DNA of 64,000 bases from Paenibacillus_F sp047238265. Its GTDB lineage: Bacteria; Bacillota; Bacilli; Paenibacillales; NBRC-103111. The stretch is from assembly GCF_047238265.1 (NCBI RefSeq), contig NZ_JBDFMM010000001.1, positions 4,588,001-4,652,000 on the forward strand. Direction: 5' to 3'. Under the pieces are notes generated by a model, which was not told the DNA's origin, ran no database searches, and saw only the letters and a list, made by a program, of their open reading frames with translations. Made by a program: the position numbers and the translations under genes. Positions 40,918 through 49,179 of this stretch are shown piece by piece (the first letter of the stretch is position 1; every line of letters starts with the position of its first letter).

Positions 40918-42702
40918 TTATGCGATGATTCCAAGTTCCAAAGCTTTCATAACAGCTTCTTCCTTGTTGCTGACACCGAGCTTAGTATTAACTGAGCTGG
41001 CGTAGTTTCTGACCGTGCCGACCGACAAATACAATTTGGACGCTATCGTCTTGTACCGGTAACCTTTGGCGACAAGCTGCAATATTTCGATTTCTCTGGG
41101 TGTCAAATCATAGGTATCGGCCGTATTCGATCGCGGTAATGCGCTACTCTCATCGAGCTTTTCAAATATTTTGCGGGACATTCCCTGTTCGATCAACGTG
41201 TCTCCACGGTGAATAATCCGTATCTTATTGGCTAACTCAAGCGGCTCCGTCGTTTTCAGCAGGAAACCGTCCGCGCCGTTGCGCAGTAAATCCCGCGCTT
41301 GCTCGCTATCCTGAAACGTGGTGAAAATCAATACCCGGATATGAGGCCACTGCTCCTTGATGATCGTGGTCGCTTCCGCTCCACCCTTGCGCGGCATGTC
41401 CAAATCCATGAGCACCACGTGAGGCTGAAGACGTTCGCACAAGTCGACAGCTTGCTCGCCGTCCTCAGCCAAGCCGACTATGGCCAAATCCGGGAATTTG
41501 TCCAGCAGCGTCCGCAAACTTTCTCGAATAAACGGTTGGTCATCGACAATCAGCAAGCGTATTTCCTCTTCCAACGTCTCCGCTTGTCGGGGCAAAGTAC
41601 AAGCGACCCGTGTCCCGTCCCCCGGTTTCGTAAAAACGGATACTTGGCCCTGCAAATTCATCGCTCGTTCCTTCATCGCGTTAATGCCGAACCCCTCCCG
41701 CCACTCTTCCATCCCTCGCCCGTTGTCCTGCACCTCAAGCCTCGTAAATTGCTGTTCGAATTGTAATGAAACGGTCATTTCCGTCGCCTCGCCGTGACGA
41801 ACGGCATTTGTAAGCGACTCTTGCACACAGCGAGTCAAGGCCATTTTCGCTTGCCGTGACAACATATACTCCTCTCCCAACACTCGGAAAATGACATTGA
41901 CCTGGGCATGCTCCTGAAATTCATCTCCAAGCAGCTGGAGAGACTGAATCAGCGAATCCTCTGCTGATCCCATTTGATGCAAATAGCCCCTCACTTCCTC
42001 GATGCTTTTGCGGCCCAGTTCAAGCAAGGAATCTAGTCTTTGTATGCCTGTTTCGGTAACAAGCTCGGCACGCAATGTCTCCATTCCCATGATGATGGAA
42101 GTATACGCATGCCCAACCGTATCGTGAAGCTCCCGCGACAGCCTATTTCGTTCTTCCGTCAGCGTAATGCGCTCGATCTGGGACATATATTGCTCGAGCA
42201 CCGCGTTCTGCTTACGAATCGTTTCATTTTGCCGATGATTGACGATCAATAAATGAAAGGCGAAGCCCATCACATAAGCAAGCCCATAATAACTGATCGT
42301 AATCCAGTAATCGTTGCTTTGCGCTACCGTATAGAACAAGGCGGGGAAAATAAGGATCGTGACCGGAGCCGTCCAACGATAAGATCGGTGGGCGCTATTC
42401 GCCGCGATGAGAAACGCAGAGACAAGAAATGAGACGAATGCAACAGGGAACAATGAAGTTAAATAGATGCACAGTCCGCCATAGATCAGCATTTCCGTGA
42501 ACAGGTAATATTTATAACTGAGCCGCAAGCAAAGCCAAGGAATGGAGAAGGCAGCGACTCCCCAGAAAACAACGATCCAAAGCGGTAATGTCAAACCTTC
42601 CTGAACACTGATCATCGTGATGATGAGCGTAGTGCTGTTTATAAAGCGGGTCGCCAACATAATCCAGTCATACCATATCCACTGTTTAACGATGTCCAAC
42701 AA
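40918..42702 (-). CDS. Membrane histidine kinase fused to a LuxR/NarL-type response regulator
   Basis: 594 residues that carry a whole two-component system. Residues 1-160 have about six membrane helices. A DesK/NarX-type kinase follows: phospho-His at about 193 in RLSRELHDTVGHAY, then NAVRHGE and DNGRGMEEW. Without a stop comes IRLLIVDDQPFIRESLRTLL (from about residue 381), a receiver with the phospho-Asp in VVLMDLDMPRKGG, and a LuxR HTH (DLTPREIEILQLVAKGYRYKTIASKL). The DNA-binding domain would thus be tethered to the membrane. A TTG at 41574 (residue 377), near the receiver start, could give a separate regulator. TTG start at 42702 behind AGGGG. Follows the sensor gene by 45 bases. Confidence 0.88.
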   Translation of the reverse strand: MLDIVKQWIWYDWIMLATRFINSTTLIITMISVQEGLTLPLWIVVFWGVAAFSIPWLCLRLSYKYYLFTEMLIYGGLCIYLTSLFPVAFVSFLVSAFLIAANSAHRSYRWTAPVTILIFPALFYTVAQSNDYWITISYYGLAYVMGFAFHLLIVNHRQNETIRKQNAVLEQYMSQIERITLTEERNRLSRELHDTVGHAYTSIIMGMETLRAELVTETGIQRLDSLLELGRKSIEEVRGYLHQMGSAEDSLIQSLQLLGDEFQEHAQVNVIFRVLGEEYMLSRQAKMALTRCVQESLTNAVRHGEATEMTVSLQFEQQFTRLEVQDNGRGMEEWREGFGINAMKERAMNLQGQVSVFTKPGDGTRVACTLPRQAETLEEEIRLLIVDDQPFIRESLRTLLDKFPDLAIVGLAEDGEQAVDLCERLQPHVVLMDLDMPRKGGAEATTIIKEQWPHIRVLIFTTFQDSEQARDLLRNGADGFLLKTTEPLELANKIRIIHRGDTLIEQGMSRKIFEKLDESSALPRSNTADTYDLTPREIEILQLVAKGYRYKTIASKLYLSVGTVRNYASSVNTKLGVSNKEEAVMKALELGIIA

Positions 42703-42747
42703 TTCGTTTCAACCCCTGTATCTAACGTCTGATATTTTTCATAGCTA

Positions 42748-43332
42748 TCATTTTAACTGTCGAATCATGATACGAGTATAACCTCCGATCGATTTCACCA
42801 AGCGATCGGCTAGCTTGAAGCTGATCAAAGCAAATGCGGCTCCGACCGCCATCACAATGAGCGATTTTGCCAAAGTATCTACATGCATGATAATAACATT
42901 CATATCAATGTAACGATACAGCAGTGGAGTCAGGAGTAACATAAAAGGAGCTACATAGAGCGCTGCGGCACTAACGAGGCTGATAAGCCCAATCACTAAT
43001 TTCTGCATCAACCAATAGACGGCGACCCAATTGCGGCGATCCGTTAGCTCGGATTTGGCTTGAGTCCACACCGATCCTTCCGTTGTCGCTTTCTTGTCGT
43101 ATAGGGCAATCGTAACATCAGTATAAATTTTTGTTTGCGTTCGCTCAAATTGAATAAACGTTGCAGTTGTTCGTAAAACATGAGTGACTAAAGGAATTCC
43201 AATGACTGTAAAAGAAAGGCTTAAACTAAACGATAGAGCAACCAGATAGAAGCAAAAGTAAAACAGACCTGTAGCAAAAGTCAATAATAAAAAATAACCA
43301 TTTTGGATGAAACCTGTCACTCTGTTTTTCAT
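42748..43332 (-). CDS. Membrane protein with 'putative sensor' domain
   Basis: 194 residues with four hydrophobic helices in two pairs (YFLLLTFATGLFYFCFYLVA, LSLSLSFTVIGIPLV; then GLISLVSAAALYVAPFMLLL and a C-terminal pair). FTVIGIPLVTHVLRTTATFIQFERTQ and the middle WTQAKSELTDRRNWVAVYWL are features of the Sensor domain that precedes histidine kinases in many Firmicutes and Actinobacteria. Here it is a separate gene directly upstream of the kinase-regulator fusion, so it probably feeds signal to it. The ATG at 43332 is behind AGGAG. Confidence 0.8.
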   Translation of the reverse strand: MKNRVTGFIQNGYFLLLTFATGLFYFCFYLVALSFSLSLSFTVIGIPLVTHVLRTTATFIQFERTQTKIYTDVTIALYDKKATTEGSVWTQAKSELTDRRNWVAVYWLMQKLVIGLISLVSAAALYVAPFMLLLTPLLYRYIDMNVIIMHVDTLAKSLIVMAVGAAFALISFKLADRLVKSIGGYTRIMIRQLK

Positions 43333-43660
43333 GGGTTCATCGCTCCTCTCCAGTAATACCCGCATCGTACAGCTTCCTGTGTCATTTGCGCCAGTGTAAA
43401 AATGTCATGTGATACTTTCTAAAGAGAGGATTATCCCGAAAACAAAAAAACGGCTGTTTAATCGGCATGCTTCAATGGATCGTTGACTCCTCTCTGGATA
43501 ATGACTACTTGCGTAATCCAAAATAACATATTACAAATAAGCGGAAGACGAAACGACAAAGCCATCGTTCCCATTCCAGTTAAAGCGAACCACCTGAAAG
43601 CTTTAACTACGCATTCGGCCAAGTCGGGTTCTCGCAATATGCCATCGATCTTCACACGTC

Positions 43661-43732
43661 AACATAGCCTTGGAACAAGAGTTCGATATTGTCGTCCATA
43701 TTCAGAATGTGACGGCATCGCAGATGAACTAA
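43661..43732 (+). pseudogene. Erythromycin-esterase-like fragment, C-terminal end
   Basis: Reads NIALEQEFDIVVHIQNVTASQMN then stop, which aligns with the last residues of the intact esterase at 44826 (FDIFFYIKKVTPSQMN). Only these 24 codons remain. Confidence 0.75.
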
Positions 43733-43841
43733 TGAGGATCAACCTGCGGACCATTCGTGCTTCGTATCCTCAAGTCGGATTTGAATCCATTTCGTTGACT
43801 GAATCCAAATAACTTATCATTTGACAATCCAGGACTAGTAT

Positions 43842-44010
43842 GATAAAGCGATGTACGAAAATGCCAGATAGACGGAGGAGAAATTTGGGAAGTCGATCGT
43901 CTGGGCGCACAACGGCCACACCGCGAAAACAAATCTGCTCCCGCAAGTATATGACGAGATCGCCGGATAACATCTGACAAAGCATTACGGCCCTAAATAC
44001 GTACTGTTCC
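43842..44010 (+). pseudogene. Erythromycin-esterase-like fragment, middle part with stops
   Basis: Reads DKAMYENAR, stop, TEEKFGKSIVWAHNGHTAKT, LLPQVYDEIAG, stop, HLTKHYGPKYV. It aligns with residues around IAMYENAKWTQEQWGKTIVWGHNGHI of the intact gene, so TAG stands for Trp and TAA for Gln. The piece lies downstream of the C-terminal fragment, so the order is scrambled. Confidence 0.85.
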
Positions 44011-44071
44011 AGCAACCTACAAATTTCTTCGGTGTCTTCATGATATTTGTTTTTCATTTATTCCGAAAGAT

Positions 44072-44200
44072 TCATGTAAATGTACGCATCCTTCGTTCGG
44101 GGATAAGGTCTTTAAACTTATCGTTCAAAAGTGGCACAAGTTCCGGTTTATGCGGTTGCACATACTCTATGATCGATTCATAGACATTTTCGCTAATCGT
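44072..44200 (-). pseudogene. Erythromycin-esterase-like fragment, inverted
   Basis: On the minus strand ESIIEYVQPHKPELVPLLND and FKDLIPE align with ISDYIQQYHPNLISQLNDKMKELIS of the intact enzyme. Orientation is opposite to the two fragments upstream, so an inversion took place. Confidence 0.7.
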
Positions 44201-44289
44201 TTTCACATGCCTATGGTACGCACTTTTGATCATTGTCTGGATTGTTATTATAGACCCGAATTCATTCAATCAGATCGGTCATTTCTTTC

Positions 44290-44720
44290 GTATTAAATAT
44301 AAGGTAACCCCACTGCTCCGGACGACAGCGCATGCCTTGCCGCGAACGGTTCCCTGCGTCGACGGCTAGCTGCGAATCGTCGCAAGCAAATGTCGGATAG
44401 AACCGTCCGAGACCGAGTCTGACACGCCCGCCTTCACCTGCTTCGAACACATCTCCCACGCTGCGCATCAACGATGACGGCAACAAGCGTCTCCCCCCAA
44501 CCCAACTCTAGCAGCCGCTTCAGAACGAGGGTCAAATCCATGCTAGCGCCTGCCGCGGGTTATCGCCGGTATCCGACAAAATGACCGATCTCGCCGCCTC
44601 CTCTGCCGCCGCTTGTAACGCTTCATCCAAGGAATAAGCTTCTGTTCGTGAAGCCGAATTGCTCACTCGGTCCCAGAAAGCATTGGACGATAAGCCGTCA
44701 TATGACAGTAAAAACGCATC
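44290..44720 (-). pseudogene. M81 (MlrC-like) metallopeptidase fragment, frameshifted
   Basis: In one frame it reads AYSLDEALQAAAEEAARSVI then LSDTGDNP; in the next DLTLVLKRLLELGWGETLVAV then IVDAQ; in a third SVGDVFEAGEGGRVRLGLG. In order these match the C-terminal domain of M81 peptidases (vlsDtgDNPggG..gd.t.lL..Ll..g......i.D..a...a..aG.G..v.l.lG). At least two frameshifts and loss of the rest make it dead. Confidence 0.65.
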
Positions 44721-44825
44721 ATGGTGACATAATGGCATCTTGGCAGTATGACAATCACTTTGCAATACTCGGGGAGACAAATCGCTTCGCAACGAATGTC
44801 AAACAATAACTCCGGGGAGGTAAAA

Positions 44826-46181
44826 ATGAACAAGAACTTATTAACGAAGCTGGCGCTTACTACAATATGTAGTATAAGTTTGGCCGGTTGTTCCACAGAA
44901 GAAATCCCATCAACACCATCCAGTTCGGGCAATACGCCTGCATCTAAACTTGAAACTGCCATGAAGGACGACCAGACTCCATTACAGTGGCTGGAGAAGA
45001 ATGCAAGCAAATTAACAACAACAGAGCCTCGTGCTTCTTTGGAAGATTTACAACCACTTAAAGAGATGATAGGATCTGCTTCTATTATTGGTTTAGGCGA
45101 AGCTTCTCATGGCATGCATGAAATATTCACGATGAAACACCGTATCGTACAGTATATGATTACGGAATTGGGGTTTACAAACCTTGTCTTAGAGGAGAAC
45201 TGGGGGAAAGGATTGATGCTTGATCAATATGTTCTTACAGGTAAAGGGCATCCAAGCAAAATTCTTAGCCCCATGTTTAACAATAAAGAAATAACGCAAA
45301 TGTTGGAATGGATTCGTGACTACAATGCCGATCCCAAGCATCCCAACAAAGTACGTGTAGTCGGGATGGATCAAAAAAAATTAGATGAACCTGTGTTTAA
45401 CAAAATTTCAGACTATATCCAACAATATCATCCGAATTTGATTTCTCAATTAAATGACAAAATGAAAGAGCTTATTTCCGCAACAAAAGATGAAGAAAGT
45501 TTTGAGAAACTGCCGAAAGATGAGAAAGAAAAACATCTTTCCAATGCCCGGTCTATTATTGAGCTGCTAGAAAAAAATGAAGCTAATGCCGGCAAGCAAA
45601 AAGAAGCTTACGAATGGGCATTGCATAGCGCCCGTATTATCGAGCAATTTATTCATATGTTTTCAGCTGAACAAACGCCGGAGTTCTTCTTAAGACATGA
45701 TATTGCAATGTATGAAAATGCGAAGTGGACACAAGAACAATGGGGGAAAACCATTGTATGGGGTCATAACGGACATATATCCAAAACCAATACTCTTCCA
45801 TTCGTATATCCGGAGATGTCAGGACAACATTTGGCTAAACATTACGGCGACAAATACGTATCCATCGGGACTTCAACCCACTCAGGTTCATATAACGTTG
45901 TTAATGAAAGTGGCAAATTCGGTCCTTATGGAACGGTTAAAGTCGATGACCCCAAAAGCATTAACTATACCGTCGGACAAGTCAAACATGATCAATTTTT
46001 TGTAGACTTGCGCAAAGCAAGCGGTTCGGTGAAAACTTGGTTAGATGAAACCCGTCCTCTACTTGCCGGAGTAACAACATTGGGACCTCAAATACCTTTG
46101 TTTGTAGACACTGCATTCGGCAAGACATTTGACATCTTTTTCTATATCAAAAAGGTCACTCCATCACAAATGAATGAATAA
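44826..46181 (+). CDS. Erythromycin-esterase-like secreted lipoprotein
   Basis: 451 residues. A lipoprotein signal (MNKNLLTKLALTTICSISLAGC) is followed by a Ser/Pro linker and an Ere-type domain. Expected catalytic blocks are present: IIGLGEASHGMHEIF, LVLEENWGKG and TIVWGHNGHISKT. Family members include EreA/EreB, which open the lactone of macrolides, but many chromosomal relatives have unknown substrates, and a surface-anchored form is unusual for resistance to a ribosome drug. Codon use is AT-rich compared with the core genes. GGGAGG precedes the ATG. A beta-lactamase-like gene follows 30 bases on. Confidence 0.88.
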   Translation: MNKNLLTKLALTTICSISLAGCSTEEIPSTPSSSGNTPASKLETAMKDDQTPLQWLEKNASKLTTTEPRASLEDLQPLKEMIGSASIIGLGEASHGMHEIFTMKHRIVQYMITELGFTNLVLEENWGKGLMLDQYVLTGKGHPSKILSPMFNNKEITQMLEWIRDYNADPKHPNKVRVVGMDQKKLDEPVFNKISDYIQQYHPNLISQLNDKMKELISATKDEESFEKLPKDEKEKHLSNARSIIELLEKNEANAGKQKEAYEWALHSARIIEQFIHMFSAEQTPEFFLRHDIAMYENAKWTQEQWGKTIVWGHNGHISKTNTLPFVYPEMSGQHLAKHYGDKYVSIGTSTHSGSYNVVNESGKFGPYGTVKVDDPKSINYTVGQVKHDQFFVDLRKASGSVKTWLDETRPLLAGVTTLGPQIPLFVDTAFGKTFDIFFYIKKVTPSQMNE

Positions 46182-46211
46182 TACGATTCTTTAATCAAAA
46201 GGAGAAACGAA

Positions 46212-47363
46212 ATGAACAAAATTTCTATGCTCACTGTATCGACAATGATTACCGCGACTCTATTACTGCCATTATCAGGAACCGGTTTTGCAAATCAGAC
46301 GGATCCCCTCGTTACTACTTGCATTCAAGATTCGCAGACCAAAGCCAAGCAACTTATCGATGAAGCTGCTAACAATCAAAATATACCGGGCATAATTGTA
46401 GCTTCTTCAAACAAAGGATCAAAATGGGCATATGCTTCCGGTGAAGCAAGCATTTACGGTACTGACCGGGTTAAAACGAACTTTACTTTCCGGATCGGTA
46501 GTCTAACAAAGACGTTTACTGCAATGGTCGTTCTTCAGCTTGTTGATGAAGAAAAACTGAACCTGGATGACACGATAGAAAAATGGCTGCCTGATGTTGT
46601 TAAGGGTACTGAATATGAAGGGGATCATATCACGATTCGGCAACTATTAAACCAAACAAGCGGTATTCCTGACTATTCAGAACACAAGGATATTCTCGAT
46701 AAATTACTCCCAAACCCGTTACATTCCTTTACTGCTGACGAATTAGTTCGTACTGGACTGAACATGAAGGCAACCTCTAAGCCTGGAGAGAAATGGGTTT
46801 ATTCCAATACGAATACGGTACTGGCAGGGATGATTATTAAGAAGGCTACTGGAGAAACATACGGGGAACATATTAGGAAACGTTTCATAGCTCCCCTTAA
46901 TCTAACGAGCACTTATGTACCCGACGACTACTCGTTTATTCCAGGTGAACATGCACGAGGATACTTCGTACTCGACGGTCAATTCATAGATAGAACCGAA
47001 ATGAATCCCTCTTGGGCAGATGCTGCGGGATCTATGATCTCCACAGCGGATGATATGAATACATTCTTCAGAGCTATACTTAGTGGCAAGCTATTAAAAC
47101 CAGCTACTTTAGATCAGATGTTAACTGGGGTTGAAACTCCAGTAGGTGAATACGGTTTGGGGATCGCTGGAATAAAGCTGACGAATGGTATTACGATTTG
47201 GGGGCATGGCGGCAACTTTCCAGGATTCGCAACGTTCGCAGGTGGAACTCGCGGCGGGGATTATGTACAAACCCTTAATATTAATGCGATGCCTTCTGAA
47301 ATTAATACGTTGCCTCTTTCCAAAAGCATTGCCGAGCAACTCATTGGCTCTTCATCACATTAA
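46212..47363 (+). CDS. Secreted serine hydrolase, class C beta-lactamase-like
   Basis: 383 residues with a Sec signal peptide ending near GTGFANQ. FRIGSLTKTFTAMVVLQL has the SxxK nucleophile motif, KWVYSNTNTVLAGMIIKKATG the YxN motif, and IWGHGGNFPGFATF the HGG in the KTG position. This set fits both class C beta-lactamases and D-Ala-D-Ala carboxypeptidase/esterase relatives; the true substrate is open. AAGGAG precedes the ATG by six bases. It forms an operon with the esterase-like gene and shares its AT-rich composition. Confidence 0.88.
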   Translation: MNKISMLTVSTMITATLLLPLSGTGFANQTDPLVTTCIQDSQTKAKQLIDEAANNQNIPGIIVASSNKGSKWAYASGEASIYGTDRVKTNFTFRIGSLTKTFTAMVVLQLVDEEKLNLDDTIEKWLPDVVKGTEYEGDHITIRQLLNQTSGIPDYSEHKDILDKLLPNPLHSFTADELVRTGLNMKATSKPGEKWVYSNTNTVLAGMIIKKATGETYGEHIRKRFIAPLNLTSTYVPDDYSFIPGEHARGYFVLDGQFIDRTEMNPSWADAAGSMISTADDMNTFFRAILSGKLLKPATLDQMLTGVETPVGEYGLGIAGIKLTNGITIWGHGGNFPGFATFAGGTRGGDYVQTLNINAMPSEINTLPLSKSIAEQLIGSSSH

Positions 47364-47373
47364 GAACACCAGC

Positions 47374-47413
47374 AGCTGGCACCGGAAATTTCCTATTCAG
47401 GTGCCAGCTTTCT
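47374..47413 (+). terminator. Terminator of the esterase/beta-lactamase-like operon
   Basis: Stem AGCTGGCACC / GGTGCCAGCT with a 16-base loop, then TTTCT. Confidence 0.75.
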
Positions 47414-47460
47414 GCCATCGCGGCCCCGACCGTTTCCTCTGCACGCGACTCCCAACTTGA

Positions 47461-48345
47461 TTGTTAGTTATAAGATCAATTGAGACAAAAATAGCCCATT
47501 AAAGGCTGTTTTTATAATGTCTATTTGAGATTGTGATCTAATTTCAAACTTCAATTGAAAACCAAATTATAACAGAAGGGAAAGCATGGATGGAACTTTT
47601 TCTTAAACGTGGTTATTGTATAATACATCAACTAGGTTGATCCACAACAACGACTTCTAGAATTGATTTTTTATATGCAAGAAGTAATCCTCAGAAGAAT
47701 CAATCAAGTCAACTAAAAACTCATCCCCGTTTCCGTTAGGAAACGCATTAATTCACGATATTCTGACGTGCCACCATGAGTGGCAGAGCCCGCCCAAACT
47801 ATTTTAGCAAACGTATGAAGTTCGCATGGACGTATCGATACTTCCCATCCATCAACAATCTGAATAGGCATTGTCTTTCCCATTATGTCAATAACATCAT
47901 TTCTTACCGAAAGCTTGACAGCATAATTAGGTGAAATTTCCAGTTTAGTTAATACTATTACTCTATCAAATTTGCTTGCCTTATCATTAGCAACGTGAAT
48001 ATAGTATCTATCACTATAAGAACTTCTGGTCTTATTGGATTGAGATTGATTTATTCTAGCAGCAATTTTTTCATAGTATTCCGATAGATTAGAATCAGTG
48101 TTACGAGGGAAATTATTGATATTTCCGAGTACATCGAAAGTGGATATGACCCTTCGGTTTGTCCGAACTTAGGATATAAAATTTTACCGGGTCTTAAAGT
48201 ACACTTTTTTTACATTCATCTTAAAATTTTTAAGATCATATATAAACCAAATGGCAGCAAATCCTTGTATTACAAAGGTTTTGATGCCATCCGGTTGTCT
48301 CGTTTTGATATTATAATCAGTCTCAATTTACGCTATAACTAACAA
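47461..48345. mobile_element. 885-bp segment bounded by 26-bp imperfect inverted repeats
   Basis: The left end (47461-47486) and the inverted right end (48320-48345) share the outer 12 bases TTGTTAGTTATA and the inner 9 bases AATTGAGAC exactly, with five differing bases between. Each is part of the same repeat seen at 40341. Inside is an open frame without a start codon on the minus strand and no recognisable transposase. No clear target duplication is seen. It looks like a non-autonomous or decayed insertion. Confidence 0.6.
47713..48168 (-). pseudogene. Start-less reading frame, unknown protein remnant
   Basis: An open frame of 151 codons ending in TAG at 47713, with a stop just upstream and no usable ATG, GTG or TTG near its 5' end. 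It reads, in part, YYEKIAARINQSQSNKTRSS, YYIHVANDKASKFDRVIVLT, IVDGWEVSIRPCELHTFAKI and GGTSEYRELMRFLTETGMSF. The protein-like composition over the whole stretch suggests a gene that lost its 5' end. I do not recognise the family. Confidence 0.5.
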
Positions 48346-48350
48346 GTGAC

Positions 48351-49172
48351 TTAAACGGGCGAGCCGGCGAGCCGCTGCCGCGACGCCTCGAAAAGCAGCA
48401 CCGTCGTCGCCATCGCCACGTTGAGCGACTCCGCCTGCCCCTGCATCGGGATAATGACCCGATGCGTGGCAAGCTCTCCGGCCGCCTCGGACACGCCGCG
48501 GCCCTCGTTGCCCACCACGAGCCAGGTCGGGCGGGTCATATCGAGCGCGTAGCAGCTCGAATCCGCCTGAAGGCTCGTGACGACAATCTGCCGCCCCGCC
48601 CCGCGCGCGGCCGGCAGAAGCTCCTGCAGATCCGCCTCCACGATCGGCAGATGAAACAGCGATCCCATCGTCGAGCGGATCGCTTTGGGGTTGTACAGGT
48701 CGACGGTCCCCCGGCCGAGCACGACCGCAGAGGCACCGACCGCGTCGGCGCTGCGGATAATCGTGCCCAGGTTCCCGGGGTCCTGGACTCCGTCGACCAC
48801 GACCACGAGATCGCTGCCGGTATCCCTCAGCAGCGTCTCGGCCGGCTCCGCCGGCTTGTCCACCACCGCGAAGATTCCCTGCGGTGTCTCCGTGTCGGTG
48901 CAGCGCTCCATGATCGGGCGCGTCACCGAGACGGTCTCTATGCCGGCCGCTCCGGCATGATCCGCCAGCGCGCCGGGCAGGCCCTTGTCCGCCTCGTATA
49001 CGAGAGTGCGGACAGGAGCGCCGGCGCGGACGGCCTCCTCGACGAGATGAATCCCCTCGATGAGGAAAGCGCCCGCTTTCTGCCGGCCCTTGCGATCCAG
49101 CAGCGAAGCCCATTCTTTGACTCTATTGTTCTGCACGGACGTGATGTCCGGCTGGTTGTATGCTTGTGTCAT
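48351..49172 (-). CDS. TrmH/SpoU family RNA 2'-O-methyltransferase (YsgA-like)
   Basis: 273 residues. The N-terminal substrate-binding part has SVQNNRVKEWASLLDRKGRQ and FLIEGIHLVEEA. The knotted SPOUT domain shows DGVQDPGNLGTIIRSADAVG (motif 1), WLVVGNEGRGVSE (motif 2) and IPMQGQAESLNVAMATTVLLFE (motif 3). It methylates ribose in rRNA or tRNA. In B. subtilis ysgA neighbours sspI, as it nearly does here, which supports orthology. It is the first core gene right of the island and ends six bases from the island-end repeat. Confidence 0.92.
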   Translation of the reverse strand: MTQAYNQPDITSVQNNRVKEWASLLDRKGRQKAGAFLIEGIHLVEEAVRAGAPVRTLVYEADKGLPGALADHAGAAGIETVSVTRPIMERCTDTETPQGIFAVVDKPAEPAETLLRDTGSDLVVVVDGVQDPGNLGTIIRSADAVGASAVVLGRGTVDLYNPKAIRSTMGSLFHLPIVEADLQELLPAARGAGRQIVVTSLQADSSCYALDMTRPTWLVVGNEGRGVSEAAGELATHRVIIPMQGQAESLNVAMATTVLLFEASRQRLAGSPV

Positions 49173-49179
49173 GATTCAT

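Noticed and set aside
43483..43812. A 109-residue plus-strand gene
   Set aside because: The frame has no start signal and overlaps the esterase C-terminal fragment in another frame; composition is not protein-like.
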